Positions 35,001 to 43,727 of a stretch of 64,000 nt of DNA are shown in pieces. Position 1 is the first letter of the stretch. Each line of letters begins with the position of its first letter. The notes below the pieces were generated by a model, which was not told the origin of the DNA, did not search any database, and saw only the letters and a program-made list of their open reading frames with translations. Location of the stretch: contig NZ_JAATJL010000001.1 of NCBI RefSeq assembly GCF_011927905.1, positions 930,001-994,000 on the forward strand. The letters are read 5' to 3'. Made by a program: the position numbers and the translations under genes. Source of the DNA: Arthrobacter pigmenti (lineage in GTDB: Bacteria; Actinomycetota; Actinomycetes; Actinomycetales; Micrococcaceae).

Positions 35001-37436
35001 GCCTCGGCTACGGGTGCTGGGACGGATACGTTTACGTATACGGTGCGGGACCGGTTGGGTTTGGAAAACACGGGAACCGTGCAGGTGGGGATCGCTCCTG
35101 CGGCGGAGGCTAACCAGTTACCGGTGCCGGTCAATGATGGGGTGATTTTGCGGCCGGGGCGTGCGATCGCTGTTGATGCGTTACGCAATGATTCTGACCC
35201 GGACGGGGATCCGATCTCGTTGGATCCCGAGGCTGTGAGCGCGTCTCCCGAGGAGATGGGCCCGGAGGTTGTTGAGGGCAGGGTGGTGTTCCGTGCACCG
35301 GAGGCCGAGGGTGACTTCAGTGTCCGTTATGGCATCCAGGACGGCCGCGGTGGGACGGCGAATGGGAACATCAGTGTCACGGTGGATCAGAACGCTCCGT
35401 TGTTGTTGCCGATTGCCCGTGATGACCGGGTGGAGCGGGAAGAGACGCGGGGCCAGACTGCTGTTGATGTTCCGGTGTTGAAGAATGATGAGGACCCGGA
35501 TGGGGTTTCCGAGGATCTGGATGTCACGGTTGATCCGGCTTATGTCGGTGCCAGTGTCGGTGCCGAGAACGTGGTCCGGGTGGAACTGACTGAGGACGCC
35601 CAGATTGTCCCGTATACGGTCGAGGACATTGATGGTGGTTTAGCGACGGCGGTGATTTGGGTGCCGGGGTTGAGCGAGCAGTATCCGACGTTGATCAGTG
35701 ATGCTCCGATAGATGTGACGGCGGGGGAGGAACTGGCCCTTGATCTGAGTGAGCTTGTTGAGGTCCGGGAGGGTCGGAGCCCACGGCTGACGGTCGAGGA
35801 CAAGGTTTCAGCGATCGGGACCAGCAACGTCAATGAGTGGGTGGTTGACCCCAGCAACCTGCGCTACGCGGCGGATATTGATTACGCGGGTAAGGGTTCG
35901 ATCACGTTCGAAGTCACTGACGGTACGGGACCGGATGATCCGCAAGGGTTGAGTTCGACGCTGACGGTCCTGATAAACGTGATCCCGAACGAGGACCGTA
36001 ATTTCCCGCCCACGCTTGAGTCCGGGTCGTTGGAGGTTGCTATCGCGGAGCCGGCGGTGACCCTGGATCTGGCCGGGTTGGCAGCGGATCCGAACCCGGA
36101 TGACGTGCTTGAGTTTTCGTTGACCGGGGACGTGCCGGCGGGCTTCGATGTGTCTTTCGAAGGTTCCGTGCTCAGTGTTGCGGCGCAGGACGGTACGCAG
36201 GTCGGGACCGCGGGCACGGTGGGTATTTCCGTGAGTGATGGTGAGGAAACCGCTACCAGCAGTGTCGCGTTGACGGTCCTTGCCTCGTCCCGGCCGTTGC
36301 CGGTCGCCAATGACGACGAGGTTCCGGAAGCGGTCCAGGGAGAACCGGTGACGGTGGATGTGCTCAGCAATGATGTGAATCCGTTCCCTGAGGAGCCGCT
36401 GCAGATTATCGATGTGATCGCTGACGGTAACGGCAGTGTGTCCCAGCAGGGCGACTCGGTGGTGGTGACCCCGGGTGAGTCTTTTGTGGGCACCATGACG
36501 GTGGAGTACACGGTGCAGGATAAAACAGGCGAGCTTTCACGGCTCGCTACCGGGCAGATCGTGTTGACCGTGAAGGGCGAACCCGGTGTTCCCTCGACCC
36601 CGGTGGTGGAGAGCACCCGGAATAAGTCCGTCGTGTTGTCCTGGGATCCACCGGCCGATAACGGGTCCCCGATCACCGGATACACGGTCACGAGTAATAA
36701 CGGTTTTACCCAGGAATGCCAGGCGACCACGTGCACGCTGACCGGGTTGACGAACAACGTGGAATACGTGTTCACGGTCACCGCCACGAACGCTATCGGC
36801 ACCTCCGATCCGTCCCCGGAATCCGCTGTGGCACGCCCGGATACCCAACCTGCGCAGCCTGCACCGCCGACCCTGGTATTCGGAGACGGAGCATTGACGG
36901 TGAACTGGGTTCCACCGGCCAATGAAGGGTCCCCGATCGAGGGGTATGACCTGCAGATTTCCCCGGCACCACCCAATGGTGCGGTGCAGCGCAGCGCGTC
37001 CGGGAGCCCGCTGACGTGGGAAGGCCTGGAAAACGGTACCGCCTACAAGGTCCGGGTGCAGGCTCGTAACGCTGCCCCGGAACCGTCGGAGTTCAGTGAT
37101 TACTCCGCTGCGGAGACCCCTGCCGGGTTGCCCGGGACACCTCCGGCGCCGACCACTACACGGGCCCAGTCGCTGGGTAATGAGAGCCAGCTGGTCATCG
37201 ATTGGGCGGATGTAAACCCGAACGGTGCACCCGTGACGAAGTACCAGGTCCAGGAATTCCAGGGCGGGAACCTCATCCGTACCCTGCCCGAAGTCCAGGC
37301 CTCTGAACAGACCATCGTTGTCCCGAACGCTGAAGCCGATTACAGCTACTCCGTGCGGGCCTATAACAAAGCCGGCTGGACCGAGTACGGGGCGCAATCC
37401 GCACCACGACGAGCAGTCGGAGCCCCCGCCGCACCG
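32058..37436 (+). repeat. Tandem large duplication, unit A
   Basis: About 5.38 kb that recurs at a constant offset of 6291 bases (unit B). It covers the leader and the first 1750 or so codons of the giant surface protein. I noticed only two base differences, at 37115 and 37118, both at third codon positions and silent. The end at 37436 is where the tip-encoding part diverges. Confidence 0.92.
32059..32180 (+). promoter_or_regulatory. Leader/promoter region of giant gene copy 1
   Basis: These 122 bases separate the cyclase stop from the giant gene. They contain a G/T-rich start (CCCATGGGTGGGGGCTTTTT) and an A/T-richer section, GTAACACTTTAATCGG, that could hold a promoter, but no convincing -35/-10 pair was fixed. 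GGGGA lies 6 bases before GTG 32181. The same leader recurs before copy 2 (38350-38471), so both genes carry the same start signals. Confidence 0.4.
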
Positions 37437-38309
37437 GCACCACCACGACTGATCGAAACCCGCACGGGCGGTAACGGTGAGCACGTGCGTATCGAGTTCA
37501 ATGAACTTACTCCCGCCCAGCGCAACGGTGCACGAGCCTCCGAAGTCAGCTACCAGGCAACCTTCAGCGACGGACGCCAACTACGGGTGAGCAACGGCCA
37601 GGAAATCGGCGGATTCCCCAACGGAACCCGCGTCACAGCAGTCATCCGCGCCGTCACCACAGCCGACGGTTCCAATTACCCCGGACCCGACAGTGAACCT
37701 TCCAATCCTGTGGTCCCGTTTGGACAACCGCGGCAGCCCAATGCCGATTCGGGAACGAGCGACCGCGGCGACAGACAGGTCCACTTCACCTGGTCCGCCC
37801 CCGCAGACAACGGTCGCGCCGTGGACTATGTGCGCTATCGGCATCTCGCACCGGATCTCGGATGGGTCAACGGCGGTAAGTCCGGCAAGGCGAGCTTCCC
37901 CGCTGATGACTGGGGCAAATCTGTAACGCTCGAGTTCCAGACGTGCGATTCCACGGGCCAGTGCGCCGGAAGCAAGCAGGTTACCGGACACGCCGGTGGT
38001 GCTCCCGCGCCACGGGAACTGCGGACTCGTCTGAATAATGGCATGGAAAGAAGCTGCACTGATCCTGCCGACCGTGCTACATACGACACCAGTAGGCACA
38101 CCTGCGACGGCGTTGGAGGGAACAACCCGCCCTGGTTCTACTACATGCATGAATTTACGGTTGGGTGCTGGATCACGCATACCGATGGCTACGGCAAGTC
38201 TGGTTCCTGGTATCGGATCGTGGCCGGCCCACGGAATGTAGGACGGTATATCGACGCTGGACACACGACCGTTGGCTCACCGTCGGAGAGTGAACTGCCC
38301 CGATGCTGA
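32181..38309 (+). CDS. Giant Ig-like/FN3 repeat surface protein, copy 1 (tip variant 1)
   Basis: A 2042-residue exported protein. GTG 32181 (VKLLNGFRRFGARHKR) has GGGGA at 6 bases; a GTG at 32139 lacks this. Residues 17-43 are a signal peptide or anchor ending FATA. Residues about 44-370 are beta-rich with repeats like DGGVWVTNRNTGMVGHL, perhaps a propeller. An acidic linker (DSDEEDEESASEN) leads to about 11 cadherin/Ig-like repeats (residues about 398-1465) with the hallmark NVLTNDTDPDGDLLTA. Five FN3 domains follow, the first with VVLSWDPPADNGSPITGYTV. The final 90 residues carry four Cys (SCTDP, HTCDG, VGCWIT, LPRC) and GSWYRI. No LPXTG is present. It is an adhesin or receptor-type stalk, probably a client of the downstream locus. 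Confidence 0.85.
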   Translation: MKLLNGFRRFGARHKRAVSVSTVSAVVVAVVSGALLYPGFATAEVDLNDGGVWVTNRNTGMVGHLNYQSRLLDGGYAANSDGFDVLQDAATVFNVNSDQSKVSPVDVANVVRGTEVQLPGSAVVAMGGSTAVVTDRAGGSVWITTTQNLGAFSDQEVEPVVTGAAGVVAAVSSNDRVFVADPGAGTVSTYVVAVDGTYEELEVVESEALKSFGDVQVAAVGDQVVVFDGESGQLVLPGGEVVVLPDGQDGKLQQSGPVADFVVVATPTSLIKQSLGGGEPVVTALEGNGVPAAPVQLDGCVHAAWAGAAVYVRDCVDDAGDRREEIPELGAESELVFRVNRSVVVLNDVNAGDVWLVLQNMQLVDNWGDIIPPKQDSDEEDEESASENPVNTLPDRSGENRPPVAEDDSYGARAGRTTILNVLTNDTDPDGDLLTATLTGEQPAAGSVQPIYNGAGLQVVVPADAPVGNHTFSYEVADGRGGSDSAEVSVDVRGAESNEPPTPLRPTKILVEEGKSVSQNILSSWMDPDGDDLFLVSAEPTPDGDQVRTRSDGLLTFRDVGKGQGVKEVNIVVSDGRDEVSGVISFDVRASGTLAPVVNFDHFTATVGQESQLTPLQNDLDPAGGQLSLAKAEATGGEAALTPNYDTGTVAFTPEAAGTYYVEYLVTNGPQSASGLIRVDAKAEGAEGAPIAVRDVALLPRNGDVLVDVLGNDSDPTGGVLVVQSVDVPADSPLEVAVLDHNVLRIHDVRGLNQQTTITYTVSNGTATATGEVSVLSVEGPQTLLPPQANADEVTVRAGDVVNIPVLENDTHPNGDELTLSPVLAQGIDLADGRIFASENTLRFVAGNTAKTVYAIYEVMDSTGQTDSAEVRINIRPLDAPNTPPVPKNLDARVIAGSTVRIPVPLDGIDADGDSSFLAGIDVAPGMGAAVPGPNYIDFTASATGAGTDTFTYTVRDRLGLENTGTVQVGIAPAAEANQLPVPVNDGVILRPGRAIAVDALRNDSDPDGDPISLDPEAVSASPEEMGPEVVEGRVVFRAPEAEGDFSVRYGIQDGRGGTANGNISVTVDQNAPLLLPIARDDRVEREETRGQTAVDVPVLKNDEDPDGVSEDLDVTVDPAYVGASVGAENVVRVELTEDAQIVPYTVEDIDGGLATAVIWVPGLSEQYPTLISDAPIDVTAGEELALDLSELVEVREGRSPRLTVEDKVSAIGTSNVNEWVVDPSNLRYAADIDYAGKGSITFEVTDGTGPDDPQGLSSTLTVLINVIPNEDRNFPPTLESGSLEVAIAEPAVTLDLAGLAADPNPDDVLEFSLTGDVPAGFDVSFEGSVLSVAAQDGTQVGTAGTVGISVSDGEETATSSVALTVLASSRPLPVANDDEVPEAVQGEPVTVDVLSNDVNPFPEEPLQIIDVIADGNGSVSQQGDSVVVTPGESFVGTMTVEYTVQDKTGELSRLATGQIVLTVKGEPGVPSTPVVESTRNKSVVLSWDPPADNGSPITGYTVTSNNGFTQECQATTCTLTGLTNNVEYVFTVTATNAIGTSDPSPESAVARPDTQPAQPAPPTLVFGDGALTVNWVPPANEGSPIEGYDLQISPAPPNGAVQRSASGSPLTWEGLENGTAYKVRVQARNAAPEPSEFSDYSAAETPAGLPGTPPAPTTTRAQSLGNESQLVIDWADVNPNGAPVTKYQVQEFQGGNLIRTLPEVQASEQTIVVPNAEADYSYSVRAYNKAGWTEYGAQSAPRRAVGAPAAPAPPRLIETRTGGNGEHVRIEFNELTPAQRNGARASEVSYQATFSDGRQLRVSNGQEIGGFPNGTRVTAVIRAVTTADGSNYPGPDSEPSNPVVPFGQPRQPNADSGTSDRGDRQVHFTWSAPADNGRAVDYVRYRHLAPDLGWVNGGKSGKASFPADDWGKSVTLEFQTCDSTGQCAGSKQVTGHAGGAPAPRELRTRLNNGMERSCTDPADRATYDTSRHTCDGVGGNNPPWFYYMHEFTVGCWITHTDGYGKSGSWYRIVAGPRNVGRYIDAGHTTVGSPSESELPRC
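37497..37580 (+). repeat. 84-bp identity island in the variable region, copy 1
   Basis: This stretch inside the fourth FN3 domain (encoding NELTPAQRNGARASEVSYQA and the flanking residues) is identical to 43788-43871 in copy 2. DNA on both sides (37437-37496 and after 37580) is clearly diverged. The offset is the same 6291 bases, so the alignment has no indel up to here. Confidence 0.85.
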
Positions 38310-38348
38310 ACCTTTGAAACAGACTGTGTCGGAGCTTTCATGGGCACA

Positions 38349-41300
38349 ACTGCCCATGGGTGGGGGCTTTTTGGGTTGCGTGGTCGTGTAACACTTTAAT
38401 CGGTCAAGTATTGGCCTTTTCGCCTCCGTGTGTGGGGGCCGGTCCATCCAGTGTCTTTGTCGGGGAATTTTGTGAAGCTTTTGAACGGTTTTCGTCGGTT
38501 CGGTGCCAGGCATAAGCGAGCAGTTTCTGTTTCTACCGTTTCGGCGGTGGTTGTGGCTGTGGTCAGTGGTGCGTTGTTGTATCCGGGGTTCGCGACGGCT
38601 GAGGTGGATCTGAACGATGGTGGTGTGTGGGTGACTAACCGTAATACGGGGATGGTGGGTCATTTGAATTATCAGTCGCGTCTGCTTGATGGCGGGTATG
38701 CGGCGAATAGTGATGGTTTTGACGTTCTTCAGGATGCGGCCACTGTTTTTAATGTTAATTCTGATCAGTCGAAGGTCAGTCCGGTGGATGTTGCGAATGT
38801 GGTGCGTGGTACTGAGGTTCAGTTGCCGGGTTCTGCTGTGGTCGCGATGGGTGGGAGCACTGCGGTAGTGACGGATCGGGCTGGTGGGTCTGTTTGGATT
38901 ACGACGACGCAGAATCTTGGTGCGTTCAGTGATCAGGAGGTCGAGCCGGTGGTGACCGGTGCGGCGGGTGTGGTCGCGGCGGTGTCGTCGAATGATCGGG
39001 TGTTTGTTGCTGATCCTGGTGCGGGGACCGTTTCGACGTATGTGGTCGCCGTGGACGGTACGTATGAAGAGCTTGAGGTTGTGGAGTCGGAGGCGCTGAA
39101 GAGTTTCGGTGATGTGCAGGTCGCGGCGGTGGGTGATCAGGTTGTGGTGTTCGATGGTGAGTCGGGGCAGCTTGTTTTGCCTGGTGGTGAGGTTGTTGTT
39201 CTCCCGGACGGACAAGATGGCAAGCTTCAGCAGAGTGGGCCGGTTGCGGATTTTGTGGTGGTGGCGACGCCGACGTCGTTGATCAAGCAGTCTCTTGGTG
39301 GTGGTGAACCCGTGGTTACTGCGTTGGAGGGTAATGGGGTTCCTGCGGCTCCGGTGCAGTTGGATGGTTGTGTGCATGCGGCGTGGGCTGGGGCGGCGGT
39401 GTATGTGCGGGATTGTGTTGATGATGCTGGTGATCGTCGTGAGGAGATTCCGGAGTTGGGGGCGGAGTCGGAGCTGGTTTTCCGGGTGAACCGGAGTGTG
39501 GTTGTGCTCAATGATGTCAATGCCGGTGATGTGTGGTTGGTGTTGCAGAACATGCAGTTGGTGGATAACTGGGGTGACATTATTCCGCCGAAGCAGGACT
39601 CCGATGAGGAGGATGAGGAATCGGCCAGTGAGAATCCGGTGAATACGCTGCCGGATCGTAGTGGTGAGAACCGTCCGCCGGTGGCTGAGGATGATTCCTA
39701 TGGTGCGCGTGCGGGGCGGACCACGATTTTGAATGTGTTGACTAATGACACTGACCCGGATGGTGATTTGCTTACCGCGACGTTGACCGGTGAGCAGCCT
39801 GCTGCGGGGAGTGTGCAGCCGATTTATAACGGTGCGGGGTTGCAGGTTGTGGTGCCGGCGGATGCGCCGGTGGGGAACCATACTTTCTCGTATGAGGTTG
39901 CTGATGGTCGGGGTGGTAGCGATTCGGCTGAGGTGAGTGTTGATGTGCGGGGTGCGGAGTCTAATGAGCCGCCGACGCCTTTGCGGCCGACGAAGATTTT
40001 GGTGGAAGAGGGGAAGTCGGTCAGTCAGAACATTCTGTCCAGTTGGATGGACCCTGATGGTGATGATTTGTTCCTGGTCAGCGCGGAGCCCACGCCCGAC
40101 GGCGATCAGGTGCGGACCCGTTCGGATGGGTTGTTGACGTTCCGGGATGTCGGCAAGGGCCAGGGCGTGAAGGAAGTGAACATTGTGGTCTCTGATGGCC
40201 GCGATGAGGTTTCCGGTGTGATCAGTTTTGATGTTCGGGCGTCTGGAACGCTGGCGCCGGTGGTGAATTTCGATCATTTCACGGCGACGGTGGGGCAGGA
40301 GTCGCAGTTGACTCCGTTGCAGAATGATCTGGATCCTGCCGGTGGGCAGTTGAGTCTGGCCAAGGCGGAGGCTACCGGCGGTGAGGCAGCGCTGACCCCG
40401 AATTACGACACGGGGACGGTTGCTTTCACTCCGGAGGCGGCGGGGACGTATTACGTCGAGTATTTGGTGACGAATGGGCCGCAGAGTGCCAGTGGTCTGA
40501 TCCGGGTGGATGCGAAGGCTGAGGGTGCTGAGGGTGCTCCGATCGCTGTCCGTGATGTGGCGTTGTTGCCTCGAAATGGTGACGTGCTGGTGGATGTGCT
40601 TGGGAATGACAGCGATCCGACTGGTGGCGTGCTGGTGGTTCAGTCCGTGGATGTCCCCGCGGACTCACCTCTTGAGGTGGCTGTGCTTGATCACAATGTT
40701 CTTCGCATCCATGACGTCCGCGGCCTGAACCAGCAGACGACCATCACTTATACGGTTTCCAATGGTACGGCGACTGCTACCGGTGAGGTGAGTGTGTTGT
40801 CGGTGGAGGGCCCCCAGACGCTTTTGCCGCCGCAGGCGAACGCGGATGAGGTGACGGTGCGTGCCGGGGATGTGGTGAATATCCCGGTTTTGGAGAATGA
40901 CACGCACCCGAATGGGGATGAGCTGACGTTGAGCCCGGTGCTGGCGCAGGGGATTGATCTTGCTGATGGGCGGATCTTCGCGTCGGAGAACACGTTGCGG
41001 TTCGTGGCCGGGAATACTGCGAAGACCGTGTACGCCATTTACGAGGTGATGGATAGCACGGGGCAGACGGACTCGGCGGAGGTGCGGATTAACATCCGGC
41101 CGTTGGATGCGCCGAACACTCCGCCGGTGCCGAAGAACCTTGATGCCCGGGTGATCGCGGGATCCACCGTGCGGATTCCGGTCCCGTTGGATGGCATTGA
41201 TGCCGATGGTGACTCGTCGTTCCTGGCTGGGATCGATGTTGCACCTGGGATGGGTGCTGCGGTGCCGGGGCCGAACTATATTGATTTCACGGCCTCGGCT

Positions 41301-43727
41301 ACGGGTGCTGGGACGGATACGTTTACGTATACGGTGCGGGACCGGTTGGGTTTGGAAAACACGGGAACCGTGCAGGTGGGGATCGCTCCTGCGGCGGAGG
41401 CTAACCAGTTACCGGTGCCGGTCAATGATGGGGTGATTTTGCGGCCGGGGCGTGCGATCGCTGTTGATGCGTTACGCAATGATTCTGACCCGGACGGGGA
41501 TCCGATCTCGTTGGATCCCGAGGCTGTGAGCGCGTCTCCCGAGGAGATGGGCCCGGAGGTTGTTGAGGGCAGGGTGGTGTTCCGTGCACCGGAGGCCGAG
41601 GGTGACTTCAGTGTCCGTTATGGCATCCAGGACGGCCGCGGTGGGACGGCGAATGGGAACATCAGTGTCACGGTGGATCAGAACGCTCCGTTGTTGTTGC
41701 CGATTGCCCGTGATGACCGGGTGGAGCGGGAAGAGACGCGGGGCCAGACTGCTGTTGATGTTCCGGTGTTGAAGAATGATGAGGACCCGGATGGGGTTTC
41801 CGAGGATCTGGATGTCACGGTTGATCCGGCTTATGTCGGTGCCAGTGTCGGTGCCGAGAACGTGGTCCGGGTGGAACTGACTGAGGACGCCCAGATTGTC
41901 CCGTATACGGTCGAGGACATTGATGGTGGTTTAGCGACGGCGGTGATTTGGGTGCCGGGGTTGAGCGAGCAGTATCCGACGTTGATCAGTGATGCTCCGA
42001 TAGATGTGACGGCGGGGGAGGAACTGGCCCTTGATCTGAGTGAGCTTGTTGAGGTCCGGGAGGGTCGGAGCCCACGGCTGACGGTCGAGGACAAGGTTTC
42101 AGCGATCGGGACCAGCAACGTCAATGAGTGGGTGGTTGACCCCAGCAACCTGCGCTACGCGGCGGATATTGATTACGCGGGTAAGGGTTCGATCACGTTC
42201 GAAGTCACTGACGGTACGGGACCGGATGATCCGCAAGGGTTGAGTTCGACGCTGACGGTCCTGATAAACGTGATCCCGAACGAGGACCGTAATTTCCCGC
42301 CCACGCTTGAGTCCGGGTCGTTGGAGGTTGCTATCGCGGAGCCGGCGGTGACCCTGGATCTGGCCGGGTTGGCAGCGGATCCGAACCCGGATGACGTGCT
42401 TGAGTTTTCGTTGACCGGGGACGTGCCGGCGGGCTTCGATGTGTCTTTCGAAGGTTCCGTGCTCAGTGTTGCGGCGCAGGACGGTACGCAGGTCGGGACC
42501 GCGGGCACGGTGGGTATTTCCGTGAGTGATGGTGAGGAAACCGCTACCAGCAGTGTCGCGTTGACGGTCCTTGCCTCGTCCCGGCCGTTGCCGGTCGCCA
42601 ATGACGACGAGGTTCCGGAAGCGGTCCAGGGAGAACCGGTGACGGTGGATGTGCTCAGCAATGATGTGAATCCGTTCCCTGAGGAGCCGCTGCAGATTAT
42701 CGATGTGATCGCTGACGGTAACGGCAGTGTGTCCCAGCAGGGCGACTCGGTGGTGGTGACCCCGGGTGAGTCTTTTGTGGGCACCATGACGGTGGAGTAC
42801 ACGGTGCAGGATAAAACAGGCGAGCTTTCACGGCTCGCTACCGGGCAGATCGTGTTGACCGTGAAGGGCGAACCCGGTGTTCCCTCGACCCCGGTGGTGG
42901 AGAGCACCCGGAATAAGTCCGTCGTGTTGTCCTGGGATCCACCGGCCGATAACGGGTCCCCGATCACCGGATACACGGTCACGAGTAATAACGGTTTTAC
43001 CCAGGAATGCCAGGCGACCACGTGCACGCTGACCGGGTTGACGAACAACGTGGAATACGTGTTCACGGTCACCGCCACGAACGCTATCGGCACCTCCGAT
43101 CCGTCCCCGGAATCCGCTGTGGCACGCCCGGATACCCAACCTGCGCAGCCTGCACCGCCGACCCTGGTATTCGGAGACGGAGCATTGACGGTGAACTGGG
43201 TTCCACCGGCCAATGAAGGGTCCCCGATCGAGGGGTATGACCTGCAGATTTCCCCGGCACCACCCAATGGTGCGGTGCAGCGCAGCGCGTCCGGGAGCCC
43301 GCTGACGTGGGAAGGCCTGGAAAACGGTACCGCCTACAAGGTCCGGGTGCAGGCTCGTAACGCTGCCCCGGAACCGTCGGAGTTCAGTGATTACTCCGCT
43401 GCGGAAACTCCTGCCGGGTTGCCCGGGACACCTCCGGCGCCGACCACTACACGGGCCCAGTCGCTGGGTAATGAGAGCCAGCTGGTCATCGATTGGGCGG
43501 ATGTAAACCCGAACGGTGCACCCGTGACGAAGTACCAGGTCCAGGAATTCCAGGGCGGGAACCTCATCCGTACCCTGCCCGAAGTCCAGGCCTCTGAACA
43601 GACCATCGTTGTCCCGAACGCTGAAGCCGATTACAGCTACTCCGTGCGGGCCTATAACAAAGCCGGCTGGACCGAGTACGGGGCGCAATCCGCACCACGA
43701 CGAGCAGTCGGAGCCCCCGCCGCACCG
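38349..43727 (+). repeat. Tandem large duplication, unit B
   Basis: The second copy of unit A, offset 6291 bases, including the leader with the CCCATGGGTGGGGGCTTTTT start and GTG 38472. Only about 39 bases of unique DNA (38310-38348) separate the stop of copy 1 from the beginning of this unit. Confidence 0.92.

Noticed and set aside
35882..36976. A 364-codon antisense frame in the giant genes, repeated at 42173-43267
   Set aside because: Low-complexity Ser/Thr/Gly product mirroring the Ig-like repeats of the plus-strand gene; no start signal.
38310..38471. Toxin-immunity interpretation of the two tips
   Set aside because: After each tip there is no small immunity-like gene: copy 1 is followed only by 39 unique bases and the leader of copy 2, and copy 2 by moxR. 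No nuclease, ADP-ribosyltransferase or other toxin motif was recognised in the tips.
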